From positions 26,235 through 90,234 of the forward strand of contig CALEPV010000066.1 of NCBI GenBank assembly GCA_937910905.1: 64,000 nt of DNA. Reading direction: 5' to 3'. A model generated the notes under the pieces. It saw nothing but the letters and a program-made list of their open reading frames with translations, ran no database searches and was not told the origin of the DNA. Below, piece by piece: positions 26,146 through 32,741 of this stretch. Source of the DNA: an uncultured Prevotellaceae bacterium. GTDB taxonomy: Bacteria; Bacteroidota; Bacteroidia; Bacteroidales; Bacteroidaceae. The position numbers were made by a program, and so were the translations under genes. Numbering within the stretch: the stretch's first letter is position 1; every line of letters begins with the position of its first letter.

Positions 26146-27132
26146 TTACAGCTTCACCTCGTTGAGGTCTATCAGCTTGTTGACTATGGCGTATATGGTC
26201 AGTCCTGCTGGCGAGTGGATCTGTGTTTTGCGTGCTATGTTGCGACGGTGCGTCATCACGGTGTTGGTGGATATGAACATCTGCTCGGCTATCTCCTTGT
26301 TGGACAGTCCGCGCACCACCATGCGCACCACTTCCTTCTCGCGTTTCGACAATCCGTCGGGGTCGTCGTCGGTGTCGGCATCCGCTTTGCCTGCTGTGGC
26401 TGAGCCCTGTGCCGACTCTGCCTTGACGCGCTCGCGTATATCCTGCTCCAGCTGATGTACGGCTTCGGCAAAAAGTGTGTCCTCCAGCTGACAGTGGCTG
26501 AACAGATCTTCCTCCATGATGTAGATGTCCATCAAGGCGTCCAGTAGCTGCTGCGTGTCGCTGCCCTTGGGGTAGTACTTGACGATGATGCTCTTCAGCT
26601 CGTGCGAACTGTTGTAGAGCGAGGAGTGGTTGTCGTGGTGCTGGTGGGCCAGCGCTGTGTACGACGCGCGTCCTTCCGGCAACTTGCCGTCGAGCAGCAG
26701 CTGCACGTAGGTGTGGATGTGCTGGTTCTCGTACTCCATGTGGCGGCTCACTTCGGCAGCATATTCGTCGTAGAACTTCAGTATCAGGACGGTGATTTGA
26801 TTCTCAGTCGAGCAGTTGATGGCCTCAATGAGTTTGCGCCTGATGGCTGGCAGGCGGAAGTTCACAAAGTAGCTGTGCGACCGCTGCAGGTATCTCATCA
26901 GCTCGGCCACACTCACCTGCCGCACCAGCTCCTGCACCTTCAGGTTGCCTCCGCTCTGTATGAAGTTGACCACTGCAAGAAAGGTTGGGGTGTGCACGTT
27001 GCTGGCTTCGCAGGCGGTTTCGACCGTTTGCTCGCCAAAGCCCAGCACTACGCCGAAGCGCGAGATGACTTGTAGCAATCGATAGTCATCGTGTATGAGG
27101 TCGCTCATGTGAGCCTGTTGAGTGAATTGCAT
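26146..27132 (-). CDS. Hemerythrin-like domain fused to LuxR-type HTH, transcriptional regulator
   Basis: A 328-residue protein in three parts. An N-terminal helical segment (about 10-90) resembles the ScdA/RIC N-domain. A hemerythrin-like helical bundle follows, with candidate metal-binding motifs MEYENQHIH, LAHQHHDNHSSLYN and EEDLFSHCQLED. A C-terminal LuxR-type helix-turn-helix follows (LSKREKEVVRMVVRGLSNKEIAEQMFISTNTVMTHR). By family knowledge the di-iron bundle could sense oxygen, NO or iron, so this is a plausible one-component redox regulator. I chose MQFTQQ at 27132; MSDLIH at 27108 is equally plausible. The long frame further upstream overlaps rluD and is not used. Confidence 0.8.
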   Translation of the reverse strand: MQFTQQAHMSDLIHDDYRLLQVISRFGVVLGFGEQTVETACEASNVHTPTFLAVVNFIQSGGNLKVQELVRQVSVAELMRYLQRSHSYFVNFRLPAIRRKLIEAINCSTENQITVLILKFYDEYAAEVSRHMEYENQHIHTYVQLLLDGKLPEGRASYTALAHQHHDNHSSLYNSSHELKSIIVKYYPKGSDTQQLLDALMDIYIMEEDLFSHCQLEDTLFAEAVHQLEQDIRERVKAESAQGSATAGKADADTDDDPDGLSKREKEVVRMVVRGLSNKEIAEQMFISTNTVMTHRRNIARKTQIHSPAGLTIYAIVNKLIDLNEVKL

Positions 27133-27163
27133 AGGCGTCTGGTTTATCGTTGAATTGTTGTGC

Positions 27164-28309
27164 TCATTGGCGTTTGCGCCACTTTCCCAGCAGCGCGGAT
27201 ATGTCGTCTGGCAGCGGGCAGCTGAAGTCCATCTCCTCTCCGGTGCGCGGGTGCTGGAAGCCCAACGTGCGCGCGTGTAGCACTTGGCGCGGACAGATGT
27301 CCAGGCAGTTGCGTATGAACTGCTTGTAGGCCGCGGTGGGCTGCCCTCGCAGTATCTCTGTGCCGCCGTACCGTTCGTCAGCAAACAGCGGGTGTCCGAT
27401 GCTGCGCATGTGGGCTCTTATCTGGTGCGTGCGCCCCGTTTCGAGGCGGCACTCGATCCATGTGACGTATCCGAAGGGCTCGATGACGCGCCAGTGGGTC
27501 ACGGCGGGCTTGCCCTGGTCGGAGTCGGGCGGCAGTACGGTCATGCGCAGACGGTCCTTGGGGTCGCGCGCTATGTTGCCCTCTATGCGGCCGCTATCGT
27601 TGTCGAAGTGTCCCCACACCAGGGCGTTGTACAGCCTTCGGGTGCTCTTGACGAAGAACTGATGGCTCAGCCGGGCCTTGGCTTCAGCGTTCTTAGCCAC
27701 CACCAGCAGCCCGCTGGTGTCCTTGTCTATACGGTGCACGAGGCCCACTGAAGGGTCGTTGGGGTCGTAGCTCTTGAGGTCGCGCAGGTGGTAGGCCAGC
27801 GCATTGACCAGCGTTCCGGTGTAGTTGCCGCATCCCGGATGTACCACCAAGCCGGCCGGCTTATTAAGCACCAGCAGGTCGTCGTCCTCGTAGACGATGT
27901 CCAGCGGTATGGGCTCAGGTGCTATCTCGGTGACTATGCGCGGGTGGTCGAGCATCAGTGTCACCACATCGTGTGGCTTCACCTTGTAGTTGCTCTTGAC
28001 GGCGCGGTCGTTGACGTGTATGCATCCGGCTTCGGCCGCACGCTGGATGCGAGCCCTGGATGTGTCGCGCAGATGGTCCATGAGGAACTTGTCCACGCGC
28101 AGCGGTTCCTGCCCCTTGTCGGCCACCACGCGGCGATGCTCGTAGAGGTGTCCGCTTGCATCGGCTTCTATGCTGACATCTCCGTAGGCTCCCTGCGCAT
28201 TGCCGTCAGGTCCCAGTGCCTCTCCGCCGGCCTCGAGTGCTTCGTCGAGCTCCAGCTCGTCGTAGATGTCGTTGTCCCAGATTGCGCTATGGTCACTCGT
28301 CGAACCCAT
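27164..28309 (-). CDS. rluD: RluA/RluD-family 23S rRNA pseudouridine synthase
   Basis: A 381-residue pseudouridine synthase. An acidic N-terminal extension of about 60 residues precedes an S4 RNA-binding domain (RVDKFLMDHLRDTSRARIQ) and the catalytic domain. The catalytic aspartate lies in VHRIDKDTSGLLVVAKN. RTHQIRAHMRSIGHPLFAD and the C-terminal HARTLGFQHPRTGEEM are conserved. The start MGSTSDHS at 28309 gives a 17-bp overlap with the end of the PASTA gene; an in-frame ATG 54 bp further upstream is possible. RluD normally modifies helix 69 of 23S rRNA, but the exact target is inferred. Confidence 0.9.
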   Translation of the reverse strand: MGSTSDHSAIWDNDIYDELELDEALEAGGEALGPDGNAQGAYGDVSIEADASGHLYEHRRVVADKGQEPLRVDKFLMDHLRDTSRARIQRAAEAGCIHVNDRAVKSNYKVKPHDVVTLMLDHPRIVTEIAPEPIPLDIVYEDDDLLVLNKPAGLVVHPGCGNYTGTLVNALAYHLRDLKSYDPNDPSVGLVHRIDKDTSGLLVVAKNAEAKARLSHQFFVKSTRRLYNALVWGHFDNDSGRIEGNIARDPKDRLRMTVLPPDSDQGKPAVTHWRVIEPFGYVTWIECRLETGRTHQIRAHMRSIGHPLFADERYGGTEILRGQPTAAYKQFIRNCLDICPRQVLHARTLGFQHPRTGEEMDFSCPLPDDISALLGKWRKRQ

Positions 28310-28928
28310 CGATGCTGTATGTGTTGTCGGCTTCGTTGGTCCAGTCGTCCACGTCGTCGTCATCGCCGAACTCGTCGAGGCCGCGTCCTACTTGCAGCAC
28401 CAGCGGCACGTCGATGGGCACTCGCTCGCCCTTGTACACATTGCGTCCGTGACTCTTCACGCCGTATACCCAGTCTTTGTCGCCGTCGACATACTCCACC
28501 GGTCCCAGTCGGAATCCTATTCCGGTGAGCTGCTGCTGTGCTTCGCGCAGCGAGCAGTTGTCGGCTATGTCGGGTATGGGCAGTGTGGGCTTGTTCTGTG
28601 CGTTGACGGTGAGGTATATCTCGCGTCCTGCCTTGACCTGCCGTCCTCCGTGCGGATCCTGGTCGATGACTGCTCCTGGCGGCAGTTCCTTGCTGTAGGC
28701 AGAGTCGACAACCACTGGTACCAGACCGTTGCGAGCCAGCGTGTAGCTGGCGTCGCTCTCCATCATGCCTCGCACATTGGGCACCTCCACAGCTTCGCCG
28801 TGGTGGGTGTAGACGGCCATGAGCTTCCATGCTCCCACGATGGTGAGCACCACCAGCAGTATCATACCGAGCAGGTTGAGCCCTACCATGGGGCTGAACA
28901 GTTTCTTGAAAAAGTCTTTTGCTGCCAT
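28293..28928 (-). CDS. Membrane-anchored PASTA domain protein
   Basis: A 211-residue protein with a short basic N-terminus, one transmembrane helix (about residues 17-39) and two extracytoplasmic PASTA domains. The first covers about 47-107 (VEVPNVRGMMESDASYTL) and the second about 110-178 (LPIPDIADNCSLREAQQQL). The C-terminus is very acidic (DEFGDDDDVDDW). There is no kinase or transpeptidase domain. PASTA domains bind peptidoglycan fragments in other proteins, so a cell-wall contact role is likely but unproven. The start MAAKDFFKK at 28928 fits the membrane anchor. The gene overlaps the rluD start, a pairing common in Bacteroidetes. Confidence 0.85.
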   Translation of the reverse strand: MAAKDFFKKLFSPMVGLNLLGMILLVVLTIVGAWKLMAVYTHHGEAVEVPNVRGMMESDASYTLARNGLVPVVVDSAYSKELPPGAVIDQDPHGGRQVKAGREIYLTVNAQNKPTLPIPDIADNCSLREAQQQLTGIGFRLGPVEYVDGDKDWVYGVKSHGRNVYKGERVPIDVPLVLQVGRGLDEFGDDDDVDDWTNEADNTYSIDGFDE

Positions 28929-29039
28929 TGTTCGGTGTTGTGTAATATGAAACAGCGAGGGGAACAAGAGAACAAGACATTAAGTCTGTTTCCCTTGTTC
29001 TCCTCGTTGATGTCGATGCTCTACGAGCTAGGGCTTGAA

Positions 29040-29201
29040 TCAGTGTCCTTTGCCGTGGAACTCTTCGCTTACTGTGAGCTTCTTGCGGCCCTTGGCTCGA
29101 CGTGCAGCCAGTACGCGGCGTCCGTTGGCTGTGAGCATTCTCTGGCGGAAGCCATGCTTGTTCATGCGCCTCCGGTTGTGTGGTTGGAACGTTCTTTTCA
29201 T
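29040..29201 (-). CDS. rpmH: 50S ribosomal protein L34
   Basis: A 53-residue, strongly basic protein beginning MKRTFQPHNRRRMNKHGF and continuing with RMLTANGRRVLAARRAKGRKKL, the near-invariant L34 sequence. The C-terminal tail (TVSEEFHGKGH) is a few residues longer than the 46-residue E. coli protein, as is common in Bacteroidetes. It has its own promoter upstream and is divergent from efp. rnpA and dnaA, frequent neighbours of rpmH elsewhere, are not here. Confidence 0.97.
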   Translation of the reverse strand: MKRTFQPHNRRRMNKHGFRQRMLTANGRRVLAARRAKGRKKLTVSEEFHGKGH

Positions 29202-29271
29202 TTCAGTATATACTTTTGATTTTGTTGTCTGTGCGTACAGAAGTGTTTAGCCTATGCGGGCTAACGGGCTG

Positions 29272-29279
29272 CAAAATTA
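29272..29279 (-). promoter_or_regulatory. rpmH promoter, -7 box with -33 TTG
   Basis: The minus strand reads TAATTTTG here. A minus-strand TTG lies at 29300-29302, 20 bp further upstream, which is the normal Bacteroidetes -33 spacing. Confidence 0.65.
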
Positions 29280-29354
29280 GGCACTTTTTTCCATTCGAGC
29301 AAGCATTGCCGCATTTTTAGGCCTTGTTATTGCGCATTTTTAGCTGATTTACAC

Positions 29355-29362
29355 TACCTTTG
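29355..29362 (+). promoter_or_regulatory. efp promoter, -7 box
   Basis: TACCTTTG matches the Bacteroidetes -7 consensus about 64 bp before the efp start. A TTG at 29330-29332 is a possible -33 element, with slightly long spacing (22 bp). Confidence 0.65.
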
Positions 29363-29425
29363 CACCCGCAAATGGCACAATGCGTGCCTTTTCCACGTTT
29401 ATTTCTTACACTATACATTTATATT

Positions 29426-29992
29426 ATGATCAATTCACAAGACATCAAGAAGGGCACATGCATCCGCATGGATGGCAAGCTCTATTTCTGCATCGACTTC
29501 CTGCACGTGAAGCCTGGCAAGGGCAACACCATCATGCGTACCACGCTGAAGGACGTGGTCAGCGGCAATGTGCTGGAGCGTCGCTTCAACATCGGTGAGA
29601 AGCTGGAGGACGTACGCGTGGAGCGTCGTAGCTACCAGTACCTCTACATGGAGGGCGAGGACTACATCTTCATGAACAATGAGACATTCGAGCAGATTCC
29701 CATCGCGAAGGATCTGATCAACGGTGTGAACTTCATGAAGGAGGGTGAGAACGTGGAGGTTGTCACCGACGCCAGCACCGAGACTGTGCTCTATGCCGAC
29801 GTTCCTGTGAAGGTTAAGCTGGCCATCACCTGGACAGAGCCCGGCCTGAAGGGTGACACAGCTACCAACACACTGAAGCCTGCCCGCGTGGAGACCGGCG
29901 CCGAGATCCGTGTGCCTTTGTTCATCAACGAGGGCGAGATTGTGGAGGTCGATACCCGCGATGGCAGCTATCTGGGTCGTGTAAAGGCATAA
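29426..29992 (+). CDS. efp: Translation elongation factor P
   Basis: EF-P (188 residues) relieves ribosome stalling at polyproline stretches. The start MINSQDIKKGTCIRMDGKLY gives the standard length. The domain I tip loop reads VKPGKGNTIMR, with the lysine at the position modified in other bacteria. The OB domains II and III end with EIVEVDTRDGSYLGRVKA. No epmA or epmB homologue is nearby, so any modification system is unknown. The in-frame ATG 66 bp upstream would add residues that overlap the promoter leader and is rejected. Confidence 0.96.
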   Translation: MINSQDIKKGTCIRMDGKLYFCIDFLHVKPGKGNTIMRTTLKDVVSGNVLERRFNIGEKLEDVRVERRSYQYLYMEGEDYIFMNNETFEQIPIAKDLINGVNFMKEGENVEVVTDASTETVLYADVPVKVKLAITWTEPGLKGDTATNTLKPARVETGAEIRVPLFINEGEIVEVDTRDGSYLGRVKA

Positions 29993-30041
29993 CCGCACTG
30001 GCATATCGCGGTGTCGGAACCTTGGCATTGCGATGTAGCTT

Positions 30042-30129
30042 AAAAAACATGCGCGTGTTAAATAAATGACACGCGCATGTTTTTTATTTAACACGCGCGT
30101 GTCATTTATTTAACACGCGCATGTTTTTT
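30042..30129. terminator. Nested bidirectional terminator-like hairpins after efp
   Basis: Arm 1 (30042-30058, AAAAAACATGCGCGTGT) pairs perfectly over 17 bp with arm 2 (30069-30085) across a 10-nt loop. An identical copy of arm 2 is found at 30113-30129. Between them, 30086-30112 is the inverse of the loop plus half of arm 2, so a second long stem can form instead. A/T runs flank both sides. It lies between convergent efp and the nucleotidase genes, where a two-way terminator is expected. Confidence 0.8.
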
Positions 30130-30253
30130 GTGCGTTGTCGCGGTGCGATGGCTGAAACGCCGCATTGTCAGCGGCTTTGGGGCGGGTTGGCTGTAGCTTC
30201 GTCTTGGGGTCGTGACAACTTTGCCTTGGGCTCGCAGATGTTTTGCTTAGGAA

Positions 30254-31096
30254 TCAGCGTTGCAGCGTAAGCCGCAGGGTACCGACGAAGCGTGCGTTCT
30301 TGCCCATTTGGTTGTCTGGCACAGGCAGACCGTCGAGGTTGTTCTGTATGCGCGGGCGCTCGAAGTAGGTGTGGCTGTGCCCGCCCAGCACGAGGTCTAT
30401 GTTGCGTGTGCCGGCGATGAAGTCCTCGTCGGTGAGGCCCGGTATGCCCCATCCGAGGTGCGACAGGCAGACCACAAGGTTGCAGTGCTCAGTGTTGCGC
30501 AGATAGTCGGCTACGGGCTGTGCGGCCTCGATGGGGTTGCGGTAGCTGACGCCCTCGCAGGTGGCCTTCGCCACCAGACCTTCCAGCTGGGGCGACACGC
30601 CGAGCACACCGATGCGCAGACCGCTGCGCTCGATGATGACGTAGGGCTTCACCAGCCCTTCGCAGGCGGTGCCGGTGAAGTCGTAGTTGCAGCACACGAT
30701 GGGGAACTGTGCCAGCCGGAAGATGCGTGCCATGTTCTCCACACCGAAGTCGAATTCGTGGTTGCCTATGGTGGCAGCGTCGTAGCGCATGAGGTTCATC
30801 AGCCCCACCTCCACGTCGCCGTGGTACAGCGAGTAGTAGGGTGAGCCCTGCGAGAAGTCGCCGCAGTCGAACAGCAACAGGTCGGGGTCGGCGGTGCGCA
30901 GGTCGCGCAGCAGTGCTGCACGGCGCAGGTAGCCGCCCTTGTTGGCCTGCGTGGTGTCGGGCATGTTGGGGTTGAGCGGCACTATGCACGAGTGTGTGTC
31001 GTTGGTGTGTACCACCAGTATGCTCTTTGTGTCCTGTGCCGAGGCAGTCAGTACGGCAGCTGTGGCGAGCACTATATATAATAATGTATGGCGCAT
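30254..31096 (-). CDS. 5'-nucleotidase family, N-terminal metallophosphatase-domain protein
   Basis: A 280-residue exported protein with a signal peptide ending near ASAQD. The calcineurin-like metallophosphatase motifs are complete: HTNDTHS (metal Asp and His), DCGDFSQG, IGNHEFDFG and GGHSHTYFERP. This is the catalytic half of 5'-nucleotidase/UshA-type enzymes, which dephosphorylate nucleotides in the periplasm. The substrate-specificity half is encoded by the gene just upstream on the same strand (17-bp gap). Because the C-half gene comes first, this is a two-gene arrangement and not a simple frameshift of one gene. Confidence 0.88.
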   Translation of the reverse strand: MRHTLLYIVLATAAVLTASAQDTKSILVVHTNDTHSCIVPLNPNMPDTTQANKGGYLRRAALLRDLRTADPDLLLFDCGDFSQGSPYYSLYHGDVEVGLMNLMRYDAATIGNHEFDFGVENMARIFRLAQFPIVCCNYDFTGTACEGLVKPYVIIERSGLRIGVLGVSPQLEGLVAKATCEGVSYRNPIEAAQPVADYLRNTEHCNLVVCLSHLGWGIPGLTDEDFIAGTRNIDLVLGGHSHTYFERPRIQNNLDGLPVPDNQMGKNARFVGTLRLTLQR

Positions 31097-31113
31097 GATA
31101 CTTTTCTGGTTAA

Positions 31114-31899
31114 CTATTCGACTTCCACTATACGTCCCTCAATCGCGGCTTCGGCCATCTGGCCCGCAGCATCCAGCCGCCGCAGGTGGTTCATCAGCAC
31201 GTCGCGCACGGGCACTTCGGTCACGGTGCGCTGCCTGGAGTCCTTGAGTGCTGTCATCTTGTCGTTGCCGTCGGCCAGATAGTCGAGCGTGGCAATGGTG
31301 TATGTGCGCTCGGGGTCGATGGGCTGGCCGGCTATGGTGGCCGACTGCACGCGGCCGTCCTTGGTGATGACCAGCCGCAGGTTGTGGCTTACGCCCTCGC
31401 CGTGCACGGCGGCTATGTTCTGCATGAGCCGCAGCATGTCGGATCCTTGCATCTCAAGTATCGTGAAGAAGTTCTCGAAGGGCGAGATGGCTATGATGTC
31501 GCCCCTGCGCACTGTGTCCTGCGGCATTGCACTGCGCAGGCCACCCACGTTGCACAGGCCAAGGTCGGCCTTGTAGCCCAGCTGCTCGGCTTCGGCCACG
31601 AGGGCATCGGCTACCCAGTTGCTCAGCAGGCTCTCCGGCCGGCCGGGTGTCATGAACTGTGCGCTGCGGCCTATGTATGGTCGCTGCAGGCTGTCCACGC
31701 CAGCCTGATAGGGGCGCAGGAAGTCGCAGGCCGCCTGCAGCGGACGGCTGTCGAGTGCTGAGGTCACTTCTATTCGGCACGGGCTGACGGTGCGCAGCGA
31801 GTAGTGCTGTTGCGTGCCGGCCTGCTGTGCCTGGTGCGAGGTGTGGCACGCAGAGAGTGTCAGCAGCGCCAGCGTGAGTAGGATAAGGTGTCGTTTCAT
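31114..31899 (-). CDS. 5'-nucleotidase C-terminal domain lipoprotein
   Basis: A 261-residue lipoprotein: MKRHLILLTLALLTLSAC carries a lipobox with the cysteine at residue 18. The rest is the 5'-nucleotidase C-terminal domain, with NWVADAL, GLCNVGGLRSAMP, GDIIAISPFEN and YTIATLDYLADGNDKM; the last two are substrate-pocket segments of UshA-type enzymes. It has no metallophosphatase half of its own and presumably acts with the downstream product. The ATG at 31899 is chosen because it starts the signal sequence; MLHT, four codons upstream, is an alternative. Confidence 0.88.
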   Translation of the reverse strand: MKRHLILLTLALLTLSACHTSHQAQQAGTQQHYSLRTVSPCRIEVTSALDSRPLQAACDFLRPYQAGVDSLQRPYIGRSAQFMTPGRPESLLSNWVADALVAEAEQLGYKADLGLCNVGGLRSAMPQDTVRRGDIIAISPFENFFTILEMQGSDMLRLMQNIAAVHGEGVSHNLRLVITKDGRVQSATIAGQPIDPERTYTIATLDYLADGNDKMTALKDSRQRTVTEVPVRDVLMNHLRRLDAAGQMAEAAIEGRIVEVE

Positions 31900-31927
31900 C
31901 GTGTGTAGCAATGTCGGGTTGCGTGGT

Positions 31928-31935
31928 CAAAAGTA
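31928..31935 (-). promoter_or_regulatory. -7 promoter box for the nucleotidase pair
   Basis: The minus strand reads TACTTTTG, 28 bp upstream of the lipoprotein start. No clear -33 TTG is seen at the normal distance. Confidence 0.5.
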
Positions 31936-32052
31936 CAACAATTCACTCAATTGGCCGTCGCAGCAGCGGCATTTCTGCATTCCGCAGGGCCAAAAAAGGT
32001 GCTTTGAAACAAAAAGAAAGCCGCCGGGTGCTTGCGTTTCGCAGATTATGCC

Positions 32053-32060
32053 TACCTTTG
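32053..32060 (+). promoter_or_regulatory. rplS promoter, -7 box
   Basis: TACCTTTG lies 92 bp before the rplS ATG. TTG at 32032-32034 with an 18-bp gap may serve as the -33 element. The following sequence, CACCCGC, is shared with the efp promoter. Confidence 0.65.
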
Positions 32061-32152
32061 CACCCGCTTTCGGCGTAATCGCTGGCAGGATGAAGAGTGG
32101 CCTGTTATGTTGCGCTGGACGACAATAACAATTTTAACCGTCATCAATCACA

Positions 32153-32527
32153 ATGGCAAACCTAATTAAAATTGCTGAGGAAGCATTTGCTACAGGTAAC
32201 ATCAGCAAGTTCGACAGCTTCGCACCTGGCGATACCGTTACCGTAGACTACAAGATTGTCGAGGGCAACAAGGAGCGCGTTCAGCAGTATCGCGGCGTGG
32301 TCATCAAGATCAGCGGCCACGGCGACAAGAAGCGTTTCACTGTCCGCAAGATGAGCGGCACCGTGGGTGTGGAACGTATCTTCCCCCTCGAGAGCCCGAA
32401 CATCGAGATGATTACTCGCGTGAAGCAGGGTCGCGTACGTCGCGCCAAGCTCTACTATCTGCGTGGACTCACAGGTAAGAAGGCCCGCATCCCCGAGAAG
32501 CGTACTGCTGCCAAGGCAGAGGCCTAA
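32153..32527 (+). CDS. rplS: 50S ribosomal protein L19
   Basis: L19 (124 residues) sits at the 30S-50S interface of the ribosome. The conserved core FAPGDTVTVDYKIVEGNKERVQQYRGVVI is followed by the L19 signature FTVRKMSGTVGVERIFPLESPNIE and the basic C-terminal RVRRAKLYYLRGLTGKKARI. The length is normal. It is a single-gene unit with its own promoter, followed 20 bp later by repeat array 3. The usual rpsP-rimM-trmD neighbours are absent, which is normal for Bacteroidetes. Confidence 0.97.
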   Translation: MANLIKIAEEAFATGNISKFDSFAPGDTVTVDYKIVEGNKERVQQYRGVVIKISGHGDKKRFTVRKMSGTVGVERIFPLESPNIEMITRVKQGRVRRAKLYYLRGLTGKKARIPEKRTAAKAEA

Positions 32528-32546
32528 ACCTACACACTCGTTTCGT

Positions 32547-32646
32547 GCACCGCGGTCCAACTATTGTTGCACCGCGGTGCAGCGTTTTCTGCAGCGTGCT
32601 CCAACGATGGTTGCAGCACGCTGCAACTTTTCGTGCGCTGCGGCGG
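32547..32646. repeat. 22-bp palindromic repeat array, locus 3 (after rplS)
   Basis: Cores lie at 32547, 32569, 32591 and 32613, an exact 22-bp period, with a decayed fifth copy near 32635. They read GCACCGCGGTCC, GCACCGCGGTGC, GCAGCGTGCTCC and GCAGCACGCTGC. Units 1:2 and 3:4 are reverse complements at 11 of 12 positions each, although units 3 and 4 are poor palindromes on their own. The array ends in CAACTTTT. Confidence 0.9.
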
Positions 32647-32688
32647 GATAAAATGGGGGCTTTGCTTTGTAGGTATCGGCAAATGGCA

Positions 32689-32696
32689 TAACTTTG
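32689..32696 (+). promoter_or_regulatory. GH95 gene promoter, -7 box with -33 TTG
   Basis: TAACTTTG has a TTG 19 bp upstream (32667-32669), the normal Bacteroidetes spacing, and lies 45 bp before the GH95 start codon. Confidence 0.65.
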
Positions 32697-32741
32697 TGGC
32701 GATATACTACCAGCGCACTAACTAACGACCTTATAGACACG

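Noticed and set aside
30254..31899. Frameshifted single 5'-nucleotidase gene
   Set aside because: The domain order is reversed and each part has its own export signal, so a frameshift cannot explain it.
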